DNA of 64,000 bases from CAYMGM01 sp964390005 (GCA_964390005.1 CAYMGM010000001.1:248001-312000); one strand, 5' to 3'; positions 8,420 to 16,820 are shown, counted from the first letter of the stretch. Notes: a model not told the origin generated them from the sequence alone. Numbers and translations are program-made.

Positions 8420-9926
8420 AGTTCTTGTGATTGATGACAGCGATGACGACCGCTTTCTTTATCGTCGATCGCTGCTTTCAAGTGAAAATACGACGTTTGA
8501 GGTCGTCGAAAGCGAAGATGGTGAAGAAGGTATCAACAAGGTTATTCGTGAAACGCCAGATTGTGTTCTTCTTGATTACTCTTTGCCTGGGCGTAATGGA
8601 ATTGAGATTCTCAAACGCTTGCGCATCATGGAGCCATTCCTGCCGATCGTTTTTCTGACCGGCCAAGGCAATGAAACGCTAGCTATCAATGCCATACGCG
8701 AAGGCGCGCAGAACTATATCTCCAAATCATCGATCTCGTCCGAGACGTTGAAACGTACCATCCGCCTTTCGATTGAACATGCTTCGATGGAAAAAAAGCT
8801 TTTTGAACAAAAGCAGTCTTTAGAGGTTTTTACGCGCGCCCTCGCCCATGATTTGCGCGAACCGATAAGAACGATACGTTGTTTTTTAGATATACTTGAA
8901 AACCCGGATCTTCCGTCGGGCAAGGTTGTTGAATATAGGCGCTTTGTCAAAACGGCGGCAGAGAAAATGGATCGTTTAATCGATTCTGTTTACAATTTGC
9001 TGCGTGCTGATTTGCGTCGACCAGATGCGCTTCATGCAGCCTGCAATGCTAATGCGGCTCTATTATCTGCTGAAAACAATTTACGTGCTTTGATAACCGA
9101 GCGTGGGGCCGTTATTTCCCACGATATCTTAGGGGATGGCGCCATTTATGAAGATCAGCTGGCGCGTGTTTTTCAAAATCTTATTAGTAACGCCATTCAA
9201 CATGCGAAAAGTAACGTCCATATTCATGTTGCAAGAGAAGATAAAGAAGATCGAACAATCTTTAAAGTTTCAGACAACGGCCCGGGCATCGCCGATGAAG
9301 ACAAAAAAAGATTGTTTCAGCCTTTTGCAAAAATCAGCTTAAACCCAGAAAATCTCGGTCTTGGGTTGTCGATTTGTAAGCGCACGGTTGAAGCCTTTGG
9401 CGGTACCATTTTTTATGAAACAGAGGTTGGAATAGGTACAACGTTCCTTATTGAGTTACCCAAATTATCTATTCAACCCGACAACGCGATTAATAAGACG
9501 ATCGAGAAAGAGCCGTCCCCTGATCGGCATCCCGAGCTCGATCATCCCCGCGTGAGCGTCCTTTTGGTTGATGACTCGCTGGCCGATATTGAATTAGCCC
9601 GTTATGCCCTGATCGAAGAAGGGGGCGTTGATTGCGATCTGTTGATCGCCTCAAGTGGTCAAGAGGCTTTAAAATTGTTATCTCGCGCTTGGCATGACAA
9701 AAGGAAAATCGATATTGTTCTCCTTGATATCAATATGCCGGGGCTTGATGGTTTTGAGACTCTCTGTGAGATTCGCGCCAAGGATATTTATGACTCGATC
9801 CCTGTCTTTATGTGTACAACGTCTTCCTATGAAGGTGATAAAGCCAAAGCCGAACGTTTGGGCGCGCGCGGCTATCTCGTAAAGCCGCTGACGATAGACG
9901 CTTTTAAAGCTGCAATTGAAGTTTGA
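8406..9926 (+). CDS. Soluble hybrid: receiver - histidine kinase - receiver
   Basis: A 506-residue cytoplasmic protein. Receiver 1 has VLVIDDSDDDR and CVLLDYSLPG (Asp57). A short coiled coil leads to HisKA with LAHDLREPIRTIR (His148). The HATPase has FQNLISNAIQHAK, SDNGPGIA and GLGLSICKRTVEAFGG. Receiver 2 at about 385-506 has IVLLDINMPGLDG (Asp441), CTTSS and LVKPL. There is no membrane segment and no sensor domain apart from receiver 1, so the kinase is probably controlled by phosphorylation of its own N-terminal receiver. ATG 8406 is preferred because GGGAGG lies 6 bases upstream; it overlaps the previous receiver gene by 14 bp. Confidence 0.9.
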   Translation: MGHIKVLVIDDSDDDRFLYRRSLLSSENTTFEVVESEDGEEGINKVIRETPDCVLLDYSLPGRNGIEILKRLRIMEPFLPIVFLTGQGNETLAINAIREGAQNYISKSSISSETLKRTIRLSIEHASMEKKLFEQKQSLEVFTRALAHDLREPIRTIRCFLDILENPDLPSGKVVEYRRFVKTAAEKMDRLIDSVYNLLRADLRRPDALHAACNANAALLSAENNLRALITERGAVISHDILGDGAIYEDQLARVFQNLISNAIQHAKSNVHIHVAREDKEDRTIFKVSDNGPGIADEDKKRLFQPFAKISLNPENLGLGLSICKRTVEAFGGTIFYETEVGIGTTFLIELPKLSIQPDNAINKTIEKEPSPDRHPELDHPRVSVLLVDDSLADIELARYALIEEGGVDCDLLIASSGQEALKLLSRAWHDKRKIDIVLLDINMPGLDGFETLCEIRAKDIYDSIPVFMCTTSSYEGDKAKAERLGARGYLVKPLTIDAFKAAIEV

Positions 9927-9955
9927 TTGCAACCTTAGCCCCCCCCCTTCTCTCC

Positions 9956-10450
9956 TTACATTTTGGGGGCGCTTTTTGTTAAAGCGTTGGTTAAGGCTGT
10001 GCGCATAAGATCGTGTGTCGTGTGATCTTTTGATAAACAGATAAAGGCACCGCGGTGAAGCGCTTCCATCAGTATTTCGTCATTTTCCGTACCGCTATAG
10101 ACGACGATCGGAATATAGGGGGCGACCATGCATAAAATATCGACCGTTTGTGGGCCATTTGTATCGCGCAAACCTAAATCGACGAGCGCCAAATCGTAAT
10201 GAACGGATGATAAGAGCGTAATCGCATCCGTTATCGATGAAGCGGTATGTATTTCCCAGCCAAAGTCGGGCATGCTCTCGCGGATAAGTTCAATAGCAAG
10301 AAGAGAATCCGACGGTTCATCTTCGATCAAAAGAAGCCGAAGCGATGTCGCCTCAAGGTGTGTTTCTTTTCGAATGTCGATCGGCTCATTTTCGCCGAGC
10401 CCAGGGGCCGCTATTGTCGAGAAAGAGCGTTCAGTTGCTTGTACATTCAT
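9956..10450 (-). CDS. Single-domain response regulator with N-terminal extension
   Basis: A 164-residue receiver-only protein on the opposite strand to its neighbours. About 35 residues of low-complexity N-terminus precede LRLLLIEDEPSDSLLA. The phosphoacceptor is Asp91 in LALVDLGLRD, then VVYSGTEND and CLSKDH supply the conserved Ser and Lys. There is no output domain. GGAGG 5 bases before ATG 10450 supports the start. It is convergent with the hybrid kinase gene and divergent from the next receiver gene. Its kinase partner is unknown; the nearby kinases are obvious candidates. Confidence 0.85.
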   Translation of the reverse strand: MNVQATERSFSTIAAPGLGENEPIDIRKETHLEATSLRLLLIEDEPSDSLLAIELIRESMPDFGWEIHTASSITDAITLLSSVHYDLALVDLGLRDTNGPQTVDILCMVAPYIPIVVYSGTENDEILMEALHRGAFICLSKDHTTHDLMRTALTNALTKSAPKM

Positions 10451-10692
10451 GACAGCCTCCCCTACTTTTTATTTTATTCATAATAAAACTTATAAGTAAA
10501 AAATTTAATTAAAATGCATGCGAATACTATTGTTCTCATGATCATTGATGACGGTATTGTAAAAACAGAAACTATAATACATTTATATGCCATGTTTAGT
10601 ACATTGATCCATATTATGGTGTATGCGCGGTTAGCGAAAATTTTATTTAAAACGGTCGATGCTCTTGGTGAAGATAAACGAAGGGAAATCGA
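10451..10692. other. Divergent intergenic region between two receiver genes
   Basis: A 242-bp AT-rich spacer between divergently transcribed receiver genes, which should contain both promoters. A 66-codon open frame crosses it on the plus strand, but it has no Shine-Dalgarno sequence, has intergenic composition and overlaps the next gene, so I do not call it. No clear operator or terminator is visible. Confidence 0.5.
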
Positions 10693-11148
10693 ATGGACCG
10701 ATCCTACCTCTTAGCCCGCATCCTACTTATTGAAGACAGTTTAGCCGATATCGAGCTTGTGAAATACGTGTTTGAGGATGTGCGGCTTTGCAACAATTTA
10801 CAGATCATCTCAAATGGATCCGAAGCGTTTGATTTTTTATCGCAACCTGCTACATCTGGCTCAGATGTTCTCCCAGATATAATTTTTTTAGATCTCAACC
10901 TTCCCGGTCTTCAAGGTCGAGAGATCTTAGAACGCTTATCCCCAGAACAGCGGCGTAACATGGTTGTTATTGTCCTGACGGGATGTGAAGCCGAGCGTGA
11001 ACTTGTCATCGAGCAAGGTATTAACGCGGATTATTTTTTGGTCAAACCTTTGGATATCTCAAAGGTTGTCGCGGTCGTCAAAAAATTAAAGGATCACTAT
11101 TTAGGTATTCTCGTTTCCGAAAAACAAACGCACGAATCCGTTGCTTAG
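10693..11148 (+). CDS. Rcp1-type single-domain response regulator
   Basis: A 151-residue receiver: RILLIEDSLADIELVKY, IIFLDLNLPGLQG (Asp67), VIVLTGCEAE and FLVKPLDI. It is close in form to the receiver at 7952. There is no output domain. AAGGGA lies 6 bases before the ATG. It begins a same-strand run with the small kinase gene (4-bp gap) and the receiver-GGDEF gene, which suggests a three-gene operon in which this receiver shuttles phosphate to or from the small kinase. Confidence 0.88.
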   Translation: MDRSYLLARILLIEDSLADIELVKYVFEDVRLCNNLQIISNGSEAFDFLSQPATSGSDVLPDIIFLDLNLPGLQGREILERLSPEQRRNMVVIVLTGCEAERELVIEQGINADYFLVKPLDISKVVAVVKKLKDHYLGILVSEKQTHESVA

Positions 11149-11152
11149 GATA

Positions 11153-11950
11153 ATGGGGCTTGCAGCAATGAAGTCACCTGACGAAATCCTTTGTCTTGAA
11201 AATGAACGCTTGCGTGTTGAGCTTGCTGATGCGCGCAATGCGTTACAGGACTTTGTCTATATTGTTTCTCACGATCTTGGCGCGCCGCTTAGGGCTTTAA
11301 GTGGGTTTTCGGAAATTCTGCAAAAGAAATATGGCTCTCAGTTCGACGACAAAGGCAAAACCTATTTACAATTGCTTCATGAAGGTGGCGTCAAAGCGCA
11401 AGAAATGATGCAGGGCCTGTTGCTTTATAGCCGCGTCTTTTCTCAGGGCTCTAAGCCTCAAATAATTAGCTTAGAGATTCCCTTACAGCATGTGATTGAC
11501 GAGGTAAGAAAAAAAATAGACGAGCAGACCTTACGCCTGACGGTCGGGCCGTTACCCACATGCTGTTGTGATTTGGCTCAGATAGAACAACTCTTTTCCA
11601 TCCTCATCGAAAACGCCCTTCTTTATCGTATGCCGCATAAACCTGTGGATGTGCGTCTTGCGGCACAAGATCATGATACGCATTGGCTTGTTTCTGTCAG
11701 CGATAACGGCCTTGGCATTCCCTGCGAATCCGCAAAGCGGGTCTTCCAGATTTTTAAACGCTTACACACGGCAGAGGCTTATCCAGGCCATGGGGTGGGT
11801 TTGGCGGTGGCTGCGCGCATTGTCGAGCGGCATCGTGGAGAAATCTCTGTTCAACCCAATCCCAAGGGTGGCTCTGTTTTTATCTTCACCCTTCACAAAC
11901 AAGGACCTGTGGACCCAACGTCGGTAGCAAAGGAGAATGATCATGCCTGA
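11153..11950 (+). CDS. Small soluble histidine kinase (HisKA-HATPase only)
   Basis: A kinase of about 265 residues with no membrane or sensor domain. After a short coiled coil comes YIVSHDLGAPLRALSGF (His40), then FSILIENALLYR, SDNGLGIP and GHGVGLAVAARIVERH. The H-box resembles that of the larger membrane kinase at 6025. With no input domain of its own, it probably depends on a partner protein or acts as a relay or phosphatase. ATG 11153 and ATG 11168 are both possible, and neither has an ideal ribosome binding site. Its 3' end overlaps the receiver-GGDEF gene, so the two are probably translated together. Confidence 0.85.
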   Translation: MGLAAMKSPDEILCLENERLRVELADARNALQDFVYIVSHDLGAPLRALSGFSEILQKKYGSQFDDKGKTYLQLLHEGGVKAQEMMQGLLLYSRVFSQGSKPQIISLEIPLQHVIDEVRKKIDEQTLRLTVGPLPTCCCDLAQIEQLFSILIENALLYRMPHKPVDVRLAAQDHDTHWLVSVSDNGLGIPCESAKRVFQIFKRLHTAEAYPGHGVGLAVAARIVERHRGEISVQPNPKGGSVFIFTLHKQGPVDPTSVAKENDHA

Positions 11951-12869
11951 TCCTTTGACAAATGTTCTTTTGGTCGAAGACACCTTAAGCGATGCAGAAA
12001 TCGTTCGGGCCTATTTAGAGGAAGATACGCCCTCAGATGATTTCCAAGTTATTCATGCCGCGTGTCTTGAGCGTGCGCTTGAAATCATGAAATCGGTAAA
12101 GATCCATGCCGTTATGTTGGATCTTTTTCTTCCCGATACCGAAGATCTTACGGGGCTTGATTCAATCCGGACTCTTTTGCCGAGCGTCCCCATTTTGATT
12201 TTAACAGGCCGCGACGACGAGGACCTTGCTTTTCGTGCCGTTGAGACGGGCGCACAAGATTATTTGTTAAAAGATAAAATTAACCCCAAAATGTTAAAGC
12301 GTAGCTTAAGATATGCCATGCAGCGCAAACGTTGCGAAGATCGGATTACGTTCCAGGCGCATTACGATGCGTTGACTTTTTTGCCCAATCGCCAGCATTT
12401 CAAAGATCGCCTTGAGATCGCTTTGTCACGTCAACAACGTACGCAAAGTTTATTAGCTGTGATGATGGTTGATCTTGATGATTTCAAACATATCAACGAC
12501 ACGTACGGCCATGAAACGGGTGACCGTGTCATCCGAGAAACGGCACGACGGTTGCAAACTTGTCTGCGCCCCTATGACATTGCGGGGCGATTTGCCGGCG
12601 ATGAGTTTTTGGTTTTGATCGAGGATATCAAACAAGTTGATCATATCCATGCGGTCGCCATGAAGATCTGCGATGTTTTATCGCGACCATTCGCAGAGCC
12701 GATGCAAGAAATTTGCCTGACTTCGAGTGTCGGTGTAGTTTTGGCTGCGCCGGGGACAAATCTGTCCGTTGATATTCTTTTGCACCGCGCCGATCAGGCC
12801 ATGTACATGGCGAAAAAGGACAAGAAGAACTGTTATCGATTTTTTATGGAAGAGCCCGTTGCGGCTTAA
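11943..12869 (+). CDS. Receiver-GGDEF response regulator, diguanylate cyclase
   Basis: A 308-residue protein. The receiver has VLLVEDTLSDAEI, VMLDLFLPD (Asp60), LILTGRDD and YLLKDK. The C-terminal GGDEF domain has the signature RFAGDEF at about 216-222, with Ala in the first position, a change tolerated in many active cyclases. The inhibitory-site RPYD lies five residues upstream, so product inhibition is likely. The predicted output is cyclic di-GMP synthesis controlled by phosphorylation. AAAGGAG 7 bases before ATG 11943 fixes the start. It is the only enzymatic output in the whole signalling array. Confidence 0.9.
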   Translation: MPDPLTNVLLVEDTLSDAEIVRAYLEEDTPSDDFQVIHAACLERALEIMKSVKIHAVMLDLFLPDTEDLTGLDSIRTLLPSVPILILTGRDDEDLAFRAVETGAQDYLLKDKINPKMLKRSLRYAMQRKRCEDRITFQAHYDALTFLPNRQHFKDRLEIALSRQQRTQSLLAVMMVDLDDFKHINDTYGHETGDRVIRETARRLQTCLRPYDIAGRFAGDEFLVLIEDIKQVDHIHAVAMKICDVLSRPFAEPMQEICLTSSVGVVLAAPGTNLSVDILLHRADQAMYMAKKDKKNCYRFFMEEPVAA

Positions 12870-12880
12870 AAAAGGAAAAC

Positions 12881-13204
12881 CTGACAACCATCGACAAGGC
12901 TATGAGTGCAAGCCCAGAACTACGCAGTAATGCGGATCGGGGCTGGGGAGCGTTTACTAATGAAAGCCGCGGAAAAGAGCTTGAGGGTATTCTTCAGGAT
13001 GAGAATTTGAAACCGGAAGAAACGCGCAGATTCATTGCCAACGCTTTCCGTGATGGTAAAATCAAAACCACCGGCACCGCCTTCGCGGGGATTCTCCCGT
13101 CCGTGTCCATGTTCGATGCCTACAACGCCCGCGCAAGGAAAAAGGGCACTGTGTTGGAAAAGCCGCGAACGTTCTTTGAGAAGTATTTTGGGGTATTAGG
13201 CTGA
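12881..13204 (+). pseudogene. 3' remnant of a type I restriction hsdR gene
   Basis: The open frame encodes LTTIDKAMSASPELRS, then KPEETRRFIANAFRDGKIKT, TTGT, ARARKKGTVLEK and FFEKYFGVLG. This is the C-terminal tail of one branch of HsdR restriction subunits (the ASPxLRSKKD, NAFRDGxxKTTGT and FFExFF pattern). The homology starts upstream of the only ATG (12902), only about 12 bp after the previous stop codon, so it looks like a 5'-truncated remnant and not an intact small gene. It belongs to a different HsdR branch from the complete gene at 20824-23595 and lies outside that island, so it records an earlier, separate restriction locus at this site. Confidence 0.7.
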
Positions 13205-13250
13205 CCGCGTAAGGCGGTGTTGACAACGCGACTGCTGGGGGATCGGTCAC

Positions 13251-13694
13251 ATGGACAAACAACAAAACGCCCAAACGATATATATCATCTCAGTCGATTA
13301 TGGCGGCGCATGGGCGTGGCTCAAAGATGGCGGCGAGATAAACGACACGCCTGATATTGGTGTCAATATTGCTTCTGAAGATTGCTGGGGCGGTGACGAC
13401 GATATTCCTGACGAGTTGATAAAGGCGTTTGGTGGGTGGCAAGCTCAGTTTGAGAAAACCGATTTTTTTCTCCCTGAATCAACCAGTGCTGCCACGTTTC
13501 CTTGGACTTCATTCAATCAACAGGGGCTTGCTTTGTGCCAAAAACTAAAGGCGGTGTTGGGAGACCGGGCTCGGGTTTGCTATCAAAAGGCTTGGGAAGA
13601 GACTGAGTTTTGCGACGATTCGTGTAAGGAACCCAGCTTACGGCTGGAAATCATGCTTGATGGCAGCGTTGTGATGTGGCCGCTTTCAGATTAA
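13251..13694 (+). CDS. Hypothetical acidic protein, orphan
   Basis: 147 residues, acidic, aromatic-rich at the N-terminus (IYIISVDYGGAWAWLKDGG), with a cluster of Asp/Gly (CWGGDDDIPDELIKAFGGW) and several Cys in the C-terminal third. No family is recognised and there is no signal peptide or membrane helix. It sits between the hsdR remnant and the left attachment repeat, so it may be cargo of an older island. The start ATG 13251 lacks a strong ribosome binding site (GGGGGATCGG upstream). Confidence 0.5.
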   Translation: MDKQQNAQTIYIISVDYGGAWAWLKDGGEINDTPDIGVNIASEDCWGGDDDIPDELIKAFGGWQAQFEKTDFFLPESTSAATFPWTSFNQQGLALCQKLKAVLGDRARVCYQKAWEETEFCDDSCKEPSLRLEIMLDGSVVMWPLSD

Positions 13695-13793
13695 GGCTGG
13701 GAGTGTTGCGGGGGATAAAAGCCCCAAAATACGGCCCCTGTGCGGAGCAGAGAAATTTTGTGGAATTTAAAAATGTGTTAAGTGTTTGAAAAT

Positions 13794-13840
13794 TTTGGTT
13801 GCGGGGAGAGGATTTGAACCTCTGACCTTCAGGTTATGAG
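13794..13840. repeat. attL: 47-bp duplicate of the tRNA-fMet 3' half
   Basis: Identical over 47 bp to 23858-23904, running from TTTGGTTGCGGGG through the T-arm and ending in the anticodon loop (GGTTATGAG). The sequence then diverges into non-tRNA DNA, so this copy is a displaced tRNA 3' fragment and not a gene. Such duplications are left when a tyrosine integrase recombines into a tRNA gene. The integrase gene starts 213 bp away. Confidence 0.9.
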
Positions 13841-13973
13841 TTTTAATAACAGCCCTACGACAAAAAACGCTTTCATTCGCTAAAATACGATATAACACAC
13901 GAATAACAATATGTTACGACAATATCGCTTCCCTTCAAACAACCTTGGCATACTCCGAGTTTTGACCTAAAGT

Positions 13974-14042
13974 GGTAGCTATGTGGTAGCTGGCTCAACC
14001 TTCAGGGTACGGTAATCTGAGGGTCAGGCCAGCTTGGTAGCT
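13974..14042. promoter_or_regulatory. GGTAGCT direct repeats by attL, candidate integrase arm sites
   Basis: GGTAGCT occurs at 13974, 13985 and 14036. The first two form GGTAGCTATGTGGTAGCT, matching GGTAGCTATCTGGTAGCT at 23774-23791 near the other island end with the same 11-bp phasing and orientation. Short repeats shared by both ends of an integrated element fit arm-type binding sites for the integrase N-terminal domain. This is inference from position and repetition. Confidence 0.5.
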
Positions 14043-14053
14043 GGGTGAATGCA

Positions 14054-15217
14054 ATGCTGAAATTGACAAAACGCGCGGTCGATCTTGCGGAAACGGGCGA
14101 CAAGGTTGCCCTGTTCTGGGATTCCGAATTACGGGGTTTTGGATTGCGGGTTTATCCCAATGGCCGCAAGGTTTATGTCGTCAAATGCCGCATTAAGGGA
14201 CGTCAGCGTTTCATAACCTTGGGACAACATGGGCCGATTACACCCGATCAGGCACGCTCGAAAGCGTACAACATCCTCTCTGAAGCCAAGAACGGCCGCG
14301 ATCCTGCGAGGGATATGGACGATATCCGGAAATCTCCAACCATGAAAGATTTAGGCGAACGTTTTTTACGGGATTACGTTGCCATTCGCTGCAAGCCGAG
14401 CACACAATACGAATACAAGCGTTCGGTTGAGCTGTTTATCAATCCCAAACTGGGAACGCGGAAAGTTTGCGACATCGAACGTAAAGATATCGCCGCCTTT
14501 CACCACAATTTACGCGAGATCCCCTATCAAGCGAACAGAACGCTGGGGGTCTTGTCAAAAATGTTCAACTTGGCTGAAGTCTGGGGCCTACGCCCCGACC
14601 ACAGCAACCCATGCCTGCACGTCGAAAAGTTTCCCGAACAGAAACGAGAGCGCTTCTTGTCTGCCGAAGAATATGCAGCGCTCGGCAAAGCCCTTCGGGA
14701 TATCGAGGTTGACGGATCGGAAACACAATCTGCCATCAATGCCATAAGGCTCTTATTGCTGACGGGATGCAGACTTGGCGAGATCATGACGTTGAAATGG
14801 GATTATGTGGACCTTAAAACGCGAGAGTTCCGTTTGCCCGATTCCAAAACCGGTGCGAAGGTTGTTCACTTTGGGCAAGCCGTCGTCGATACGCTGAATC
14901 GCATTGATCGGGTTGCCGACAACCCGTGGGTCATCACTGGCAGGAAGGATGGCGAGCGTCTGACTGATTTGCAGCACCCGTGGCGGCGCATTCGTGCCCG
15001 CGCTGGTCTTCCGGCCCTTCGTATTCACGATCTGCGCCATTCTTACGCAAGCGGCGCCCTTTCTCTTGGAGAAGGCCTGCCGATGATCGGCAAATTATTG
15101 GGTCATACGCAGGTGCAAACAACTGCCCGCTATGCCCACCTAGCCAGCGATCCCATTAAAGCCGCAGCGGGCAAAGTTTCCGATTTTATTGCTTCCGCTG
15201 TTGCGGGCATGGGCTAA
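14054..15217 (+). CDS. Tyrosine-type site-specific integrase of the tRNA-fMet island
   Basis: 387 residues. The N-terminal DUF4102-like arm-binding domain (KRAVDLAETGDKVALFWDSE, GFGLRVYPNGRKVYVV) is followed by a core-binding SAM-like domain (about 100-180) and the catalytic domain. The active-site set is complete: Arg240 in TGCRLGEI, His325-x-x-Arg328 in HDLRHSY, the GHTQ His, and nucleophile Tyr360 in TARYAHL. It belongs to the P4-like integrases that use tRNA 3' ends. ATG 14054 is preferred to the in-frame GTG at 14045. It lies immediately inside attL and reads inward. No excisionase gene is recognisable in the island. Confidence 0.93.
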   Translation: MLKLTKRAVDLAETGDKVALFWDSELRGFGLRVYPNGRKVYVVKCRIKGRQRFITLGQHGPITPDQARSKAYNILSEAKNGRDPARDMDDIRKSPTMKDLGERFLRDYVAIRCKPSTQYEYKRSVELFINPKLGTRKVCDIERKDIAAFHHNLREIPYQANRTLGVLSKMFNLAEVWGLRPDHSNPCLHVEKFPEQKRERFLSAEEYAALGKALRDIEVDGSETQSAINAIRLLLLTGCRLGEIMTLKWDYVDLKTREFRLPDSKTGAKVVHFGQAVVDTLNRIDRVADNPWVITGRKDGERLTDLQHPWRRIRARAGLPALRIHDLRHSYASGALSLGEGLPMIGKLLGHTQVQTTARYAHLASDPIKAAAGKVSDFIASAVAGMG

Positions 15218-15260
15218 AGACCCATGATTTTGAGGCTTAAGCTCCCAACAACATAGAATG

Positions 15261-15324
15261 TTCCCGTACGGTAACATAATGCTTGCCTTCCTGCTTGTTT
15301 CCTGATAATATTACCGAGCGGGAA
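15261..15324. promoter_or_regulatory. Paired inverted operators and promoter of hipBA
   Basis: TTCCCGTACGGTAA (15261-15274) and TTACCGAGCGGGAA (15311-15324) are reverse complements of each other apart from two positions, and each is itself nearly palindromic. They flank a stretch with TTGCCT and GATAAT hexamers and lie just upstream of the HTH gene. This fits HipB-type autorepression, in which the antitoxin dimer binds paired operators. The promoter hexamers are weaker than the operator call. Confidence 0.6.
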
Positions 15325-15341
15325 TGATTTTGGGGACTTGT

Positions 15342-15566
15342 ATGAAATACACACCGGAACAGCTGGGGGCGCTCGTCAGGCAGACGCGTAAGAAACTGGG
15401 GGTGACGCAAAAGGATTTAGCGCTTACCTCCGGCACAGGGCTGCGCTTTGTCATCGACCTCGAAAAGGGCAAGCCGACCTGCCAGATCGGCAAAGCGCTG
15501 ACGGTTCTGCACACGCTCGGTATCAAGATCGCCCTGACGCCGCCTGCCGCGACGGGGAAGGAATAA
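15342..15566 (+). CDS. hipB: HipB-like HTH antitoxin
   Basis: 74 residues: a Cro/C1-type helix-turn-helix LGALVRQTRKKLGVTQKDLA with recognition helix TSGTGLRFVIDLEKGK, then a C-terminal strand LGIKIALTPP that in HipB-type proteins forms the dimer sheet. ATG 15342 is chosen because GGGGA lies 5 bases upstream; the in-frame ATG 15324 falls within the second operator. The hipA-like gene follows after 3 bp. The predicted role is to repress the operon and neutralise the HipA kinase. Confidence 0.85.
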   Translation: MKYTPEQLGALVRQTRKKLGVTQKDLALTSGTGLRFVIDLEKGKPTCQIGKALTVLHTLGIKIALTPPAATGKE

Positions 15567-15569
15567 CCT

Positions 15570-16820
15570 ATGCCCGGAACGCTTGATGTCTATCTGCACC
15601 GCGATCTGGTCGGCCACCTGACGCAAGACGCGCAGGGCGAACTCGCTTTCATCTACGCGCAAAGCTGGCTGGAAGATCCCGCCGCCATTCCCTTGTCGCA
15701 TTCATTGCTGCTGCGGGCGAAGCCATTTTCACGCAAAGAATGCCGAGGTTTCTTCGCAGGCGTTCTGCCCGAAGAAGGCACGCGCGAACTGGTCGCCCGC
15801 AACCTCGGCATCAGCCCGCGCAACGATTTCAAGATGCTGGAGGAGATCGGCGGCGAATGCGCAGGAGCCGTGACCTTCATGCCCGCAGGCGCGCCTTTGC
15901 CGGAGCGCGACGACGGTTATCGGGAACTCTCCGCCGCCGACCTTGCCGCACTCCTTAACGAGCTGCCACGCCGCCCCCTTTTGGCGGGCGAAAAAGACAT
16001 CCGCCTGTCGCTTGCCGGGGCGCAGGACAAGATGGCCGTTCATGTGAAGGACGGGAAGATTTCTTTGCCCCTCGGCGGGGCACCCAGCACACATATTCTG
16101 AAGCCGGACAATCCGCATTTTCCGGGCCTTGTTTTCAACGAAGCATTTTGCATGCGCCTCGCCGCTTCCATTGGCCTGTCCGTGGCAGAAACGCAGGTCG
16201 GTCATGCGGGGAAAACGGACTATCTTTTGGTTGCAAGATACGACCGCGCCGCGTCCCCCACACGCATCGAGCGCCTGCATCAGGAAGACTTCTGCCAAGC
16301 CCTCGGCGTGCCGCCGGAAATGAAGTACCAGAACGAAGGCGGCCCGTCGCTCAAACAAGGGTTCGAGCTTGTGCGCGAAACGTCCGACGCGCCCGTCATC
16401 GACCTGCAAGCATTGCTCGATGTCGTGATCTTCAATTTCCTGATCGGCAACCATGACGCGCATGGTAAAAACTTCTCGCTGCTCTATGGCAGAGACCCCT
16501 CGGAACAGACCGTCCGGCTCGCGCCTTTTTACGATCTGCTCAGCACGATTTTCTATCCCGATCTCACGAAGAAAATGGCGATGAAAATCGGCGGCGAATA
16601 TGAATCCGAACGCCTCGTCCCGCGCCATTTCGAACGCCTTGCAACCGAGGCCGGCCTTGCCAAACCAATCGTCAGAAAACGCGTGCCGGAGATGGCGCAA
16701 ACGCTTCTGGATTCCCTGAACACAACGGGCGTTTCTCACCCTACAATTCAAGCTCTCCCCGACCTGATCCGCAAGCGTTGCGAAGAGGCGCAAAACGCCT
16801 TCCACGATCATGTGGATTGA
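15570..16820 (+). CDS. hipA: HipA-family serine/threonine kinase toxin
   Basis: 416 residues, full length. The N-terminal coupling subdomain (MPGTLDVYLHRDLVGHLT, FFAGVLPEEGTRE) is followed by the P-loop SLAGAQDK at 147-154, whose Ser is the autophosphorylated residue in characterised HipA. STHILKP lies at about 171, the catalytic loop is IGNHDAHGKNFS, and the Mg-binding strand is FYDLLST. HipA phosphorylates targets such as GltX and stalls growth. The pair forms a toxin-antitoxin cargo of the island and may stabilise it. It is GC-richer than the downstream restriction genes, which hints at separate acquisition. Confidence 0.9.
   Translation: MPGTLDVYLHRDLVGHLTQDAQGELAFIYAQSWLEDPAAIPLSHSLLLRAKPFSRKECRGFFAGVLPEEGTRELVARNLGISPRNDFKMLEEIGGECAGAVTFMPAGAPLPERDDGYRELSAADLAALLNELPRRPLLAGEKDIRLSLAGAQDKMAVHVKDGKISLPLGGAPSTHILKPDNPHFPGLVFNEAFCMRLAASIGLSVAETQVGHAGKTDYLLVARYDRAASPTRIERLHQEDFCQALGVPPEMKYQNEGGPSLKQGFELVRETSDAPVIDLQALLDVVIFNFLIGNHDAHGKNFSLLYGRDPSEQTVRLAPFYDLLSTIFYPDLTKKMAMKIGGEYESERLVPRHFERLATEAGLAKPIVRKRVPEMAQTLLDSLNTTGVSHPTIQALPDLIRKRCEEAQNAFHDHVD

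Noticed and set aside
10514..10714. 66-codon frame in the divergent gap between receiver genes
   Set aside because: No ribosome binding site, intergenic composition, and it overlaps the start of a well-supported gene.
12600..12614. AGDEF in place of GGDEF as a sign of an inactive cyclase
   Set aside because: Ala at the first position is common in active diguanylate cyclases and the rest of the motif and inhibitory site are intact.
13801..13870. Apparent second tRNA-Met gene at the left repeat
   Set aside because: Only the 3' half and anticodon loop match; the D-arm and 5' acceptor strand are absent, so it is an att duplicate.
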